30,092 nucleotides of DNA. Origin: JADFNO01 sp965369945 (lineage in GTDB: Bacteria; Planctomycetota; Phycisphaerae; Phycisphaerales; SM1A02). The translations under genes were made by a program, and so were the position numbers. Below, piece after piece: positions 8,066-16,561 of this stretch. The DNA lies in assembly GCA_965369945.1 (NCBI GenBank), contig CBDUST010000014.1, positions 1 through 30,092 on the forward strand. Reading direction: 5' to 3'. A model generated the notes under the pieces. The model saw nothing but the letters and a program-made list of their open reading frames with translations, searched no databases and was not told the DNA's origin. Numbering within the stretch: the first letter of the stretch is position 1; every line of letters starts with the position of its first letter.

Positions 8066-8958
8066 GGCGAGGCGCTTCTAATCGGACGGCCAAACCACTT
8101 GGCGCGCACCGCGATCATGCTCTTTTGCCATGCGCCCAGGCGTATTCGCCTGCTCGTGATAATCTGCGCCGGGTCTTCCTCGATCTTCACAAGCAACGAC
8201 TGGTAGATGGCGGTCATCGCCCACAGCGAGGGGCGACAAGACGAGGTAATCATCTGATCCAGCGGCGCTGATCGATCGTAAAACGAACGTGCACGTTCGG
8301 TCTGTGTGCGGACGAACTGTGCGCAGACTTGCGGATTGGCCCAATCACGCAATTCTTGCGGCGTCAGCTCGTATCGGGCAAAATCCTCGGCGGGGAGATA
8401 AATGCGGCCCGCATCATAGTCTTCGCGATAGTCGCGCAGAATGTTGGTCAGTTGGAAGGCGATACCTCGTTCCTCAGCAAGGGCCGGCGCCGCCGGGTGA
8501 TCGTATCCCCATATCTTGATGCACAACAATCCCACCGAGGACGCGACGCGGTAGCAATATTCGCGCACCTGCTCAAATGTTTCGTACTGTCGTCCAGCGA
8601 GATCGTCGACCTGTCCATCGAGCATGAGATACAGTGCGTCGCTCTGAAGGTCGAAACGAGCAGCGACATCGGCCAAAGCGATCCACAGCGGATCATCGTA
8701 ATCCCCAGTCCCCGCAAGCGCGCGCTCAGTCGCGTCTCTAAACGCCTCGATCTTCCTTAGACGTAGGGATGATGAATCTTGCAGGTCGTCAACAAGATCA
8801 TCCGCTCGCCTCATCCAAGCATACAGCGTAAACAGGGCTGATCGCTGAGGCTCTGGAGTGAGCTTCAGCCCGTAGTAGAAATTGCGAGCGCAGCGGCGGG
8901 TGACTTGGCCACAGTGCCGTAGCGCCTCAGATACGGGAATGGATTGATGAACCGTCAA
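8062..8958 (-). CDS. hpnD: Presqualene diphosphate synthase HpnD
   Basis: Joins two farnesyl diphosphates to presqualene diphosphate, first step of the HpnCDE route. It is a trans-isoprenyl synthase of the squalene/phytoene synthase fold. With the start used here, the two Mg-diphosphate-binding aspartate motifs are DDLVDD at 53-58 and DYRED at 176-180. The frame is open further upstream to 9072, but that stretch lies inside hpnC and has no family similarity. The TTG at 8958 gives the normal N-terminus (TVHQSIPVSEA), has GGAG about 7 bases upstream, and overlaps the hpnC stop as TTGA. The 298-residue length fits HpnD. It overlaps hpnE by four bases at its 3' end. Confidence 0.93.
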   Translation of the reverse strand: MTVHQSIPVSEALRHCGQVTRRCARNFYYGLKLTPEPQRSALFTLYAWMRRADDLVDDLQDSSSLRLRKIEAFRDATERALAGTGDYDDPLWIALADVAARFDLQSDALYLMLDGQVDDLAGRQYETFEQVREYCYRVASSVGLLCIKIWGYDHPAAPALAEERGIAFQLTNILRDYREDYDAGRIYLPAEDFARYELTPQELRDWANPQVCAQFVRTQTERARSFYDRSAPLDQMITSSCRPSLWAMTAIYQSLLVKIEEDPAQIITSRRIRLGAWQKSMIAVRAKWFGRPIRSASP

Positions 8959-9914
8959 GCCTCGTCTCCACGGTGCTTTTGGAATCGGAACCTCAGCCAG
9001 GCCGACATGATAAGCCCCAGCTTGGCCGCTTTGTTGAGTTTGGGGCGATGAAGCACAGTTTCGTAGTTCCATAGCTCGATGAGCCGCAGCACGTGTTGCC
9101 CTCCCGAAGCCAGCAACCCAACGACCGATCGTGAGGGTCGCTGAAGCTGCCCTAGCAGTCGCTCGCCTGTCTCATAGAGCGGCCAAGTTCGTTCGACGCA
9201 CGTACGTATCAATTCACGGGATTCACCGAGGAACGTTTGATCGACGGCATATCCCTGCTGGGCGGACTGCCTGAGGCGTCGCTCAAAATCGTCGATCTTG
9301 ATCAACTCCCTGGGGATATAGATGCAATCGCGCTCAAGGATATCTCGGTGAACATCCTGCCAATGATTCGTCAGTTGCAACGCGGTGCAGATCGCGTCGC
9401 TGGGTTCAAGAAGGCTCTTGGTGCGCGGTTCGCCCAACAGCATCAGCACGAGTCGCCCGACTGGATTGGCGCTAAGCTCGCAATAGTCCAGCAACTGATC
9501 CCAGGTGTCGTAGCGTGTTACGGTCTGATCCTGCTCAAACGCTTTGATGAGATCGTTGAACGGCTGCTGGGGTAGATCGTGGTCCCGAATGGTCGGCGCC
9601 AGCGCGACAAACACCGGATGGCGCGGCTCGCCGGCGAAGCACAGGTCCAGTTCCTGTCGCCACCAACCCAGCAATTCGAGGGACCGTTCATTGCTAGGGA
9701 TTTCGTCGCCAAGGTCATCGGCCCAACGACAGAATGCGTACAGGACCGCGAAATCCTCACGAAGCGACTTGGGGACCAGTCGCGTCAGGACGCTGAAGTT
9801 CTCGTAGTGTTGTCGCGCGAGGCGCCGGCACTGCCGCCGAGCCTCATCGACGCTTGTCGTCTGGCACCGTTGGGGGCCATAGACCTCGAGTTGTTCAACG
9901 GGATTGGCAGTCAT
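8955..9914 (-). CDS. hpnC: Hydroxysqualene synthase HpnC
   Basis: Converts presqualene diphosphate to hydroxysqualene. It is a second squalene/phytoene-synthase-fold protein, 319 residues, clearly paralogous to HpnD but distinct. The first aspartate motif is DDLGD at 66-70 and the second is DVHRD at 187-191 in TNHWQDVHRD, the form usual in HpnC. YAFCRWADDLGDE and SANPVGRLVL are also typical. The ATG at 9914 is the first gene of the hpnCDE operon. It faces ispH across a 118-bp gap, so isoprenoid precursor supply and squalene synthesis are divergently arranged. No squalene-hopene cyclase gene lies in the window, so whether the squalene becomes hopanoid or sterol cannot be told. Confidence 0.94.
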   Translation of the reverse strand: MTANPVEQLEVYGPQRCQTTSVDEARRQCRRLARQHYENFSVLTRLVPKSLREDFAVLYAFCRWADDLGDEIPSNERSLELLGWWRQELDLCFAGEPRHPVFVALAPTIRDHDLPQQPFNDLIKAFEQDQTVTRYDTWDQLLDYCELSANPVGRLVLMLLGEPRTKSLLEPSDAICTALQLTNHWQDVHRDILERDCIYIPRELIKIDDFERRLRQSAQQGYAVDQTFLGESRELIRTCVERTWPLYETGERLLGQLQRPSRSVVGLLASGGQHVLRLIELWNYETVLHRPKLNKAAKLGLIMSAWLRFRFQKHRGDEA

Positions 9915-10032
9915 AGCGGGTGCGCCCGAGCCGGGCAGAGGAACAATGTATCGGCTGAGCGTGGCTGGGGCCAGAGCGGGGGGTCGGTTCTTGGGCTACT
10001 ATCATCACCTCCGATCGTTGAGGTAAAGCAGT
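9915..10032. promoter_or_regulatory. Divergent intergenic region between hpnC and ispH
   Basis: This 118-bp gap must hold the promoters for both the hpnCDE operon (minus strand) and ispH (plus strand), since the genes diverge. No convincing -35/-10 pair was found on either strand by eye. GAGG at 10019-10022 is a plausible ispH ribosome binding site. Shared regulation of the two isoprenoid units is an inference from the layout. Confidence 0.4.
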
Positions 10033-11091
10033 ATGAAACTCCTTTTGGCCAATCCCCGCGGCTTCTGCGCCGGTGTATACATGGCGGTCGACGTCGTGGA
10101 TCAGCTTTTGGAGATATATCCGGACAAGCCCATCTACGTCTTTCACGAGATTGTCCATAACCGGCATGTGGTCGATCGCTTTCGGCATCGGGGCGTGCGG
10201 TTCGTAGATGCCATCGACGAAGTACCACGCGAATCGGTCGTGGTATTTTGCGCCCACGGCGTGAGTCCTGCCCTCCGTCAGCAGGCGAATGACCGTAATC
10301 TTACCACGATTGATGCGACCTGCCCATTGGTAACCAAGGTCCACATGGAGGCGATTCGGTACGCAAAAAAGGGATTCCAGATCGTGCTGATCGGCCACGC
10401 CGACCACCAGGAAATCATCGGCACGCGCGGCGAAGCGCCCGATGCGATCCAAGTTCTTTCGTCACCACAGCAGGTGGCTTCTTTGAAGATCGATGATCCT
10501 GAGAAACTTGTCTATCTGACGCAGACGACACTGAGCATGGATGATGCGTCAACGATCATTGCGGCACTGCGCGAGGAGTACCCGCTGATCAAAGATCCGC
10601 CGAGTGACGACATTTGCTACGCCACGACGAATCGACAGAAGGCTGTTCACGCCATTGCGCCGGAGTGTGATCTTGTACTGGTGATCGGTTCCAAGAACAG
10701 CTCGAATTCGGTCCGCTTGACTGAGATTGCCCAAGCCGTAGGAACACCGGCTCAGCTTATCGACGACGCATCTGAACTGCATGATGCATGGTTTGACGAT
10801 GTCGAAACGGTATTGATCACCGCCGGCGCGAGCGCACCGGAAGATTTGGTGCGAGAGGTCGTGCGCGAGCTGATCGATCGGTTCGGTGGGGAAGTGGAGC
10901 AGCGTGATGTGTTCCACGAGAGCGTCGAATTCGGACTGCCGGGAACCCTCAAGAAGTTCATGCTCGGCCAAGGCGTCGATCCAAGCGGTCGAACGATTGT
11001 TCGCGACGACGCGGTGTCGTTTGATGCATGGCTCGCAGAAGAAGGTATCGCCCATCGCACCGTCGAAGTGACAATCGGGCAAAGCTCCTAG
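10033..11091 (+). CDS. ispH: 4-hydroxy-3-methylbut-2-enyl diphosphate reductase
   Basis: Iron-sulfur enzyme of the MEP pathway that reduces HMBPP to isopentenyl and dimethylallyl diphosphate. The three cluster cysteines are present: Cys12 in RGFCAGV, Cys97 in DATCPLVTKVH and Cys195 in ICYATTNRQ. Substrate-binding residues also line up: His42, His75, His125, Glu127 and the GSKNSSNS loop. At 352 residues it is somewhat longer than the E. coli enzyme because of a C-terminal extension (from about 315) that closes with an acidic, non-motif tail. The ATG at 10033 has GAGG upstream. The stop codon TAG at 11089-11091 lies inside the left terminal inverted repeat of a MITE-like element, so the extreme C-terminus may have been set by that insertion. 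Confidence 0.97.
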   Translation: MKLLLANPRGFCAGVYMAVDVVDQLLEIYPDKPIYVFHEIVHNRHVVDRFRHRGVRFVDAIDEVPRESVVVFCAHGVSPALRQQANDRNLTTIDATCPLVTKVHMEAIRYAKKGFQIVLIGHADHQEIIGTRGEAPDAIQVLSSPQQVASLKIDDPEKLVYLTQTTLSMDDASTIIAALREEYPLIKDPPSDDICYATTNRQKAVHAIAPECDLVLVIGSKNSSNSVRLTEIAQAVGTPAQLIDDASELHDAWFDDVETVLITAGASAPEDLVREVVRELIDRFGGEVEQRDVFHESVEFGLPGTLKKFMLGQGVDPSGRTIVRDDAVSFDAWLAEEGIAHRTVEVTIGQSS

Positions 11092-11369
11092 AGCAGTTTC
11101 ATTGAAGATGTAGCGGCTGCGTGCGCTAGTCATCTCACGCCAGGATAAATTTGCCGGTTCCAACGAGTCGATCGGCCCGACTCTGGTGGCACGGGCATCT
11201 TGCCCGTGCGACTTATCATGGCATGACATCTGCACGGGCAGGATGCCCGTGCCACCGGATCTTCGCACGGGTGAGGTTCCGATTGAATCGGGATACCACC
11301 GATCTTGAGGCAGCTACTTTGACCCGGCTTTGCCGTGCCCTGACGCTACAAGAGCATGAAACTGCTCTA
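11089..11369. repeat. MITE-like repeat element, copy A, with 13-bp terminal inverted repeats
   Basis: The ends are perfect inverted repeats: TAGAGCAGTTTCA at 11089-11101 and TGAAACTGCTCTA at 11357-11369. Inside is a pair of palindromic units (GGTGGCACGGGCATC near 11185 and its complement ending GATGCCCGTGCCACC near 11257) that can form two small hairpins or one long stem. The left half is closely similar to copy B at 21738. It carries no credible gene, so it would be non-autonomous if mobile. It fills the convergent gap between ispH and the IorAB-like gene. No target-site duplication is obvious. Confidence 0.75.
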
Positions 11370-11381
11370 CTCGAGCAAGCT

Positions 11382-14300
11382 CTATTGAGGAGTGGGTTGC
11401 GGTCCAGCTTTGGAGTCCAGGGCTGGTGAGTCGGCGATTGGCGGCGAGCCCGGTTCCACAAACATACATAACTCGGAGAGCGCCATCCCGCGGAACCGAT
11501 CGTCCAGCGTTTGATCGTGCAGCCTCTTGAGCGTTCGAGCCCACGCCTGATAGTCGCGGCTCGCTCCGCGCGCGGCCCGCTCGATAAGCTCGATCACATA
11601 GCGGCGTCTCTGTTGTTCCAGGTCGGAGCCTCGCCAGCGCTTGGGAATGAAGTGTCGGCTGATCGACAAGAGAACCATCAGCCAGTCGCTGGTTACAACG
11701 GTAAATCGGAATCGTCTTCGAAATGCCAGCAGCTCGATCCAGGTGAGATACCGCCGTTGGACTCGATCGTCGCGTGCGAGCCGGACATTAAGGCGCTGTC
11801 GCGTGTGTCGGCGCAGCTCCGCGCTGGTGAGCGTCGTCGCAATGTAGATCGGATCTCGGACGAGCATAGCGTCGGCGAGCGGTACGATTGCGTTTCGGGT
11901 GATGGCTCGCCCCGTATCACCTCGATCGGCCCGATACAGCGCCATGACGAGATCGGCGTAACGTTGGGCATAGCTGATGCCGCCCCACGCCAAGCAGCGC
12001 GCGGTCGCGATAACGAAGTTACGCCGCGCCTCTCGGCCCGTAGCCGTTTCGGCGAGCCCGGGAAGGTGAATCAGTGAGGTGTTCAGAAGATGCGCAAGCT
12101 GTGTGCTACGCCTTCGACCGCCCCACCGCTGTCCGCGTACAGCGTGCAGTGTGCGCCGAAGGACTCGGTCCAACCTCTCGTTTTTGGTTGTTTGTGGTTT
12201 TGCGAAAAGTCTTTGGTCAACGGCAAGCTGCCGACCGAAGCGGAACGCCTCGATCGACCGCCCGAAACCCAGTTGCTCTGCGTGCTTCAGACCGGTCTCG
12301 ATGGCGGGCAGGGAAGTGGGCACAAACCCGAGCTGGAAGGCGATGCCAAGCAAAGCCAGGTCAGTCACCCGATCCGTGTGGAAGACGCGGCGACAAGCCC
12401 CAGCGACATCTTCGAAGATCTGTTGATCCGGCCGGGTCATGGTCTTCAGGTCCGCGAGCATGTCATCGAGTGGTGCTGTCGGACCGTGCAAATGCGCCTC
12501 ATCGCTGAATGCGCCGGTATTTACGACCGCGGAGGTGTGGAGCGCCGATGCGACCCGCAGCCGTCCAACTCGTGACAGGGCACGCGATGATTCTTCAACC
12601 TCCAATCCGATCACCAGATCGGCCTCGGCGTAGGGAACGACCGTCGCGATCGGCGGCAGTGTTCCGTCCCGCCGGGTACGACTGAACAACAACTGGCTCC
12701 AGGCGCGCTGCCCTCTGCCGATCGGCGTCGCGTCGTCAATACCACGAACGTGGTATCCCATGACCCGCGCCGCTTCGGCCAAGACGAGCACCGCCAAACC
12801 GGGTGGCGGGCCGCGAAAGCCTGCCAGATGGACACGCCATTGGGATTGCTCTGCATGTACCGGAGTCGGCAAGGGGAGATTTGAGCCCGTTGATCCCTCC
12901 CGCCTGTGAACGGGTGCTTGGGTGCGCACAACCTCGATCTGTTCGGTCATCGGCCGTATGCGAAGCCGCCAAGCGCCACCCAGACGCCGTGAGATCCGTG
13001 TGAGGCTGAACCCGCTATCCAGCGCGAGACCCGAATCGTCCGTCATTCCCGGTACGTCCTGCGGATCGGATTTGGCGCGGATCGAGCAGGCACTGTCCGC
13101 CGACTGGATCACTCGCTGGAGCCGTTCGTATCCCAGGCGATCCGTCTCGGCGAACGAGCGCTCGATGGCCGCGACATCGAATTGTGGAGGCGGGCCATCG
13201 TTGGCTATGATTACCGTGGATTGAGTACTCACCGCCGCCCTGCGAAGCACTTCCCTAAACTCGACACGACTGCTGAGGTCGATCGACTCAACACTCACAC
13301 GATCGGCATACTCACTGGGAATCGCCCCCGCCACGAATCTTGGAATGTCCCGAACATCAGCGCAACCGACCGAGCAGATCACAATGAGCGATGGCTGATC
13401 GTTGCCGGCAATCTGCTGCAACGCGGACGGACCCTCTCTGCGGAAACGCGCTAAGTCCCACGTCTCTACACGGAGGATCGGTCCACTGGAGATACCCGGT
13501 TCGACTCCATCAATCGCCAACGCCGCAGGCTGATCCACCCCACCTTCCGGCACCGATCGATCATGCAACCACTGGTCAACATCCGCGAGCATGCGACGGA
13601 TCGCCGTGAGCGCCTCGGCCGCGCCGCTGTCGCTGCCGCGCGATGGTGGGCGAACCGCTAGTTCAGGTGGATCGGATACCAGGGCCGAAGCGACCTGTAG
13701 GCCGGGCCGAACCGTGTGCAACAGATGCACGATCTTCCTGGCCAGTCGGGATGGATGCACCGCCTCGTCGGCCCCAAGACGAAATACCTGACCGTCAGCA
13801 TCGCTCCCCAGCATCTGACCCAGGACTGCCGCAGGACGCTCGCCCGCCCAGCGCATGGTCTCGGCAACGGCCAGCACCGCCGGCTCAACCGAACCAGGTC
13901 TGGGTTCCAGCACGACCACCTGCTCGCATCGGTCCAGGATTCTCCTCACAGATGAGGTATCCACTGGATTGACCAGGCCGAGCTGCAAGACGGGAATGCG
14001 CCCATGCAGCCGCAGCACGTACACCAGATGTGATAACGCAACATCACTCGGGCCGACCGTAATGAACCCAACCGGCGCCCGCTCACCGGGACTGGGCATG
14101 TTGCGGCCGCGATTCAACTGAAGACGACGGGCCATTCGCAGCGCGCCGCCCGCTTCAGCCCAGCGAGGTTTGCCCGGCCGACGTGGTCGCGCCAGGATCG
14201 CGTCGACCGGGTCCATCACCCGATTCGGATGCGCTTCCATCGCTTCAGACGACTGTAGGATCGAGCGATGGACGACCATCGTCGCGGGGCCGGATTCAGC

Positions 14301-14822
14301 TCGGCTCACGCGTAACCCATGCTGAACCGCTGCTCGCAACTGTGCGACGTCCGTCGGCTCCAAGACCGGCAATTCCAAACGCCGCGCTACCTGCCGCGGA
14401 CACAGCGCCGGGCAACGCACCGGGTCGTCCTCGAGAATGATGCACAGTGCACTGGATGGACCCAACGGCGGACCGCCTCGACGGGCAATGGCCGAGATCA
14501 CCGATGCCAGCTCACTGTTGGGAACGAGCGCCAACGCCCGGCGGCCTGATCTGGCAGCCTGCTGGGCCAATGTCAAGCCCCTTCCGGCGTCTGGTGTCTC
14601 AACAACCTCGGTCCCGTGGTCGTGCAACAGTTGCTGCACGCGATCAGTGGCGGTGGCGTCGAACACACGAGCAAACCCCCCCACGCGCGGACCGCAGATC
14701 AACCCGACCGGACTCTCCGCCTCAAGCGTGCTCTTGAGGATCGCCTCGCCGGCGGTCAGCAAACACTGACCATCATGCCGGGCAAGGTTTAACGGCGGTT
14801 GAGTCGAACTGATGGCGCTCAC
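11382..14822 (-). CDS. IorAB-like fusion protein (indolepyruvate:ferredoxin oxidoreductase relative) lacking visible cofactor motifs
   Basis: A 1146-residue protein starting at GTG 14822. Its layout follows fused IorA-IorB enzymes. Residues 18-190 resemble the pyrimidine-binding (PYR-type) domain of 2-oxoacid oxidoreductases (LLTAGEAILKSTLEA; LEDDP then LELPVLEP). Residues 250-325 match the transketolase C-like domain (VGFITVGPSDVALSHL, LGLVNPVD, VVVLEPRPGSVEP). Residues 660-790 resemble the gamma domain (AEADLVIGLEVEESSRAL, VVNTGAF). The last third (about 800-1130, with ISYAQRYADLV) resembles the C-terminal DUF6537-type domain. However, the middle region (about 400-640) shows no thiamine-PP GDG...N motif and no CxxC-rich Fe-S cluster, and the gamma GVGGxG loop reads GFRGPPPG. 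It is therefore probably a divergent non-catalytic relative rather than a working ketoacid oxidoreductase. Domain calls are by eye. No partner ferredoxin gene is adjacent. Confidence 0.6.
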   Translation of the reverse strand: MSAISSTQPPLNLARHDGQCLLTAGEAILKSTLEAESPVGLICGPRVGGFARVFDATATDRVQQLLHDHGTEVVETPDAGRGLTLAQQAARSGRRALALVPNSELASVISAIARRGGPPLGPSSALCIILEDDPVRCPALCPRQVARRLELPVLEPTDVAQLRAAVQHGLRVSRAESGPATMVVHRSILQSSEAMEAHPNRVMDPVDAILARPRRPGKPRWAEAGGALRMARRLQLNRGRNMPSPGERAPVGFITVGPSDVALSHLVYVLRLHGRIPVLQLGLVNPVDTSSVRRILDRCEQVVVLEPRPGSVEPAVLAVAETMRWAGERPAAVLGQMLGSDADGQVFRLGADEAVHPSRLARKIVHLLHTVRPGLQVASALVSDPPELAVRPPSRGSDSGAAEALTAIRRMLADVDQWLHDRSVPEGGVDQPAALAIDGVEPGISSGPILRVETWDLARFRREGPSALQQIAGNDQPSLIVICSVGCADVRDIPRFVAGAIPSEYADRVSVESIDLSSRVEFREVLRRAAVSTQSTVIIANDGPPPQFDVAAIERSFAETDRLGYERLQRVIQSADSACSIRAKSDPQDVPGMTDDSGLALDSGFSLTRISRRLGGAWRLRIRPMTEQIEVVRTQAPVHRREGSTGSNLPLPTPVHAEQSQWRVHLAGFRGPPPGLAVLVLAEAARVMGYHVRGIDDATPIGRGQRAWSQLLFSRTRRDGTLPPIATVVPYAEADLVIGLEVEESSRALSRVGRLRVASALHTSAVVNTGAFSDEAHLHGPTAPLDDMLADLKTMTRPDQQIFEDVAGACRRVFHTDRVTDLALLGIAFQLGFVPTSLPAIETGLKHAEQLGFGRSIEAFRFGRQLAVDQRLFAKPQTTKNERLDRVLRRTLHAVRGQRWGGRRRSTQLAHLLNTSLIHLPGLAETATGREARRNFVIATARCLAWGGISYAQRYADLVMALYRADRGDTGRAITRNAIVPLADAMLVRDPIYIATTLTSAELRRHTRQRLNVRLARDDRVQRRYLTWIELLAFRRRFRFTVVTSDWLMVLLSISRHFIPKRWRGSDLEQQRRRYVIELIERAARGASRDYQAWARTLKRLHDQTLDDRFRGMALSELCMFVEPGSPPIADSPALDSKAGPQPTPQ

Positions 14823-15229
14823 AGTCTGCTGATTGTAGGAAAACCAGTCCGGAACCTCCGATCGCTCGCGTTGGGTCTGCCTGGGCTCGATGCTCGGCCC
14901 TGCCTCCTAGTTTCGCCCCTCGCCGGCGAGGCCCAATCTCATACGTCTCGTCGAGGTGCCCCGCTGAAGGCATCGCTGGTTCGGTTGTTCGATGCGCGCG
15001 CCCGATGTAGTGCCCCGTCAAAGCGGGGTTGATCCGCGGTCGACCGAGCCAGGGCGACCGGTCAGGTGACGCCTACTTAGGTGACGCCTCTTCAGGCGGC
15101 ATACAAAGCACATACGGGAACGCGAGGGGGATCTCAAGATTGCCGTCGATTTCCGTCAATTTTGTCCGCCATCTTCCCTGGTTTACCCGTATAGTGGATG
15201 AGCGGTTTGTAGGAGATGAGGGTTCAGGG
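14823..15229. other. Divergent intergenic region, no gene seen
   Basis: About 400 bp between the GTG of the IorAB-like gene and the HAF/dockerin gene, which diverge. Open frames here show no family features. It should hold promoters for both genes. A TATAGT hexamer at 15190-15195 could be the -10 box of the downstream gene, but no good -35 lies 16-18 bp before it. An 11-bp direct repeat is listed separately. Confidence 0.4.
15064..15089. repeat. Tandem 11-bp direct repeat, operator-like
   Basis: AGGTGACGCCT occurs at 15064-15074 and again at 15079-15089, 15 bp apart from start to start. It lies about 100 bp upstream of a possible -10 box of the downstream secreted-protein gene. It could be a paired protein-binding site or a chance short duplication. 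Confidence 0.4.
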
Positions 15230-16483
15230 ATGAGGAACGGAACGGCACAAAAGCGCAGCAACCTACTCGTGGGGATGGTCCAGCTCCTGCTACTCGCAGC
15301 GCCTGTGACAGCGCAGATTCCCTGCGAGTATGACGTGCAGATCATTGCGTCATCGAACGACTGCGGCGGGTTTGGAACGGTCAATACCTTCGGCTTGGGG
15401 CTCAATGAGAACGGCGCGGTGGTTGGCTACTACTTCTGTCCGCTATGGGATCATTTCGAGGCATTTGTTTGGACCGCTGTGGGCGGCTTAGTCACACTCG
15501 ATCGACCGGGGGGCGTAACCTCAGCCATCGCTGTGGACATTAATGATAGTGGTGTGATCTGCGGGACGCTCAACGTTTCCGGCTTGGGCCAGCGCGGCTT
15601 CGTGTATGACGAAGGTAAATGGACGATTCTCCCGCCGGTGGTGGATGTGCCGGGCGCGCGCTCCAGCGCCAACGCGATCACCAACGCGGGCATCGTAGCT
15701 GGTCAACGCAGTCTTACTGAAGAGCTGAACCCGCAGAACGCTTACATCTGGTCCGCAGCCGAAGGATTTAGAGATCTTGAGGGACTCGAAGGATTGAGTG
15801 GGGCTAACGACATCGACGGAGACATCGTAACCGGATGGACAGCCGAACCCGGCGAAATGAAAGAAGGGTTCGTTTGGGAGGATGGCCAAGCGACACTTCT
15901 CGGGCCAATTCCTGGAGGTGTGTCAAGCGCTGGTATCGCCATAAATGCCTTGGGACAGGTTAGTGGAGCCGGACTGATCGAATCGAAAGATTCACCGACT
16001 ATCGTAACCGGATTCGTTTGGGATGACGGAGTATTCTCACTTATCGATCCGATAATTGGTTACGACACATCCAGTAGTGGGGATATCAATGACCAAGGAT
16101 ATGCAACGGGGACCAGTGTAAATCTCGATCAGCCAACTGATCGCCACGGCTATGTGTGGATTAACGGCGTCACCAACGATCTGAACGAGTTCATAGACCC
16201 GAAGTTGCCATTGGTGGTCGGAGGCGCTGCGGGCATAGCAAACAGCGGTCAGATTGTCGCCAATGGCCACGATGATGCTGGCGAGACTCTATCGTTTCTT
16301 CTCACACCCGCAGCGCCACTGGGCGATCTAAATGGTGATTGCGTTGTTGGTGCCGGTGATCTGCTTCTGTTGCTCAGTGCGTGGGGCCGGTGCACAGATT
16401 GCGACACCTGCGATGCAGACCTGGATACCAACTGTGTCGTAGGTGCATCCGACGTACTCATTCTTTTGGCGAATTGGGGCTAA
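15230..16483 (+). CDS. Secreted HAF-repeat protein with C-terminal dockerin-type anchor
   Basis: A 417-residue exported protein of unknown function. A signal peptide (basic start, VGMVQLLLLAAPVTA, then Gln) comes first. The body is a series of about 40-60-residue repeats of the HAF type, each with a phrase such as GLNENGAVVGYYF, DINDSGVICGTL, ITNAGIVAGQRS or GIANSGQIVANG followed by aromatic-rich FVW strands (EAFVWTAVGG, GFVWEDGQA, GYVWINGVT). The repeats suggest a beta-rich, possibly propeller-like extracellular domain. From about residue 364 two dockerin-type calcium loops follow (DLNGDCVVGAGDLLLLLSAW and TNCVVGASDVLILLANWG). The start at 15230 is chosen because it opens the signal peptide and has AGGAG upstream; the frame is open further back without similarity. 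The next gene bears the same anchor, so both are probably displayed or assembled through it. Confidence 0.85.
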   Translation: MRNGTAQKRSNLLVGMVQLLLLAAPVTAQIPCEYDVQIIASSNDCGGFGTVNTFGLGLNENGAVVGYYFCPLWDHFEAFVWTAVGGLVTLDRPGGVTSAIAVDINDSGVICGTLNVSGLGQRGFVYDEGKWTILPPVVDVPGARSSANAITNAGIVAGQRSLTEELNPQNAYIWSAAEGFRDLEGLEGLSGANDIDGDIVTGWTAEPGEMKEGFVWEDGQATLLGPIPGGVSSAGIAINALGQVSGAGLIESKDSPTIVTGFVWDDGVFSLIDPIIGYDTSSSGDINDQGYATGTSVNLDQPTDRHGYVWINGVTNDLNEFIDPKLPLVVGGAAGIANSGQIVANGHDDAGETLSFLLTPAAPLGDLNGDCVVGAGDLLLLLSAWGRCTDCDTCDADLDTNCVVGASDVLILLANWG

Positions 16484-16561
16484 CCCCTCACCGAACGATT
16501 TGCAGAACGGAGGCGCACATACGAATACAAGATCCTCGAAACGAAGGGAGAAAGAGAAAAA

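Noticed and set aside
7373..8206. Plus-strand frame of 277 codons opposite hpnE and hpnD
   Set aside because: It is the complement of two well-supported genes and has no recognisable domain.
8959..9072. Upstream in-frame extension of hpnD
   Set aside because: It lies within hpnC, lacks family similarity, and the TTG at 8958 has a Shine-Dalgarno sequence and a stop-start overlap.
10549..11268. Minus-strand open frame of 239 codons across ispH and the repeat
   Set aside because: It is antisense to a clear ispH gene and its first part is the chance translation of the hairpin repeat (TGILPV, HGQDARAT).
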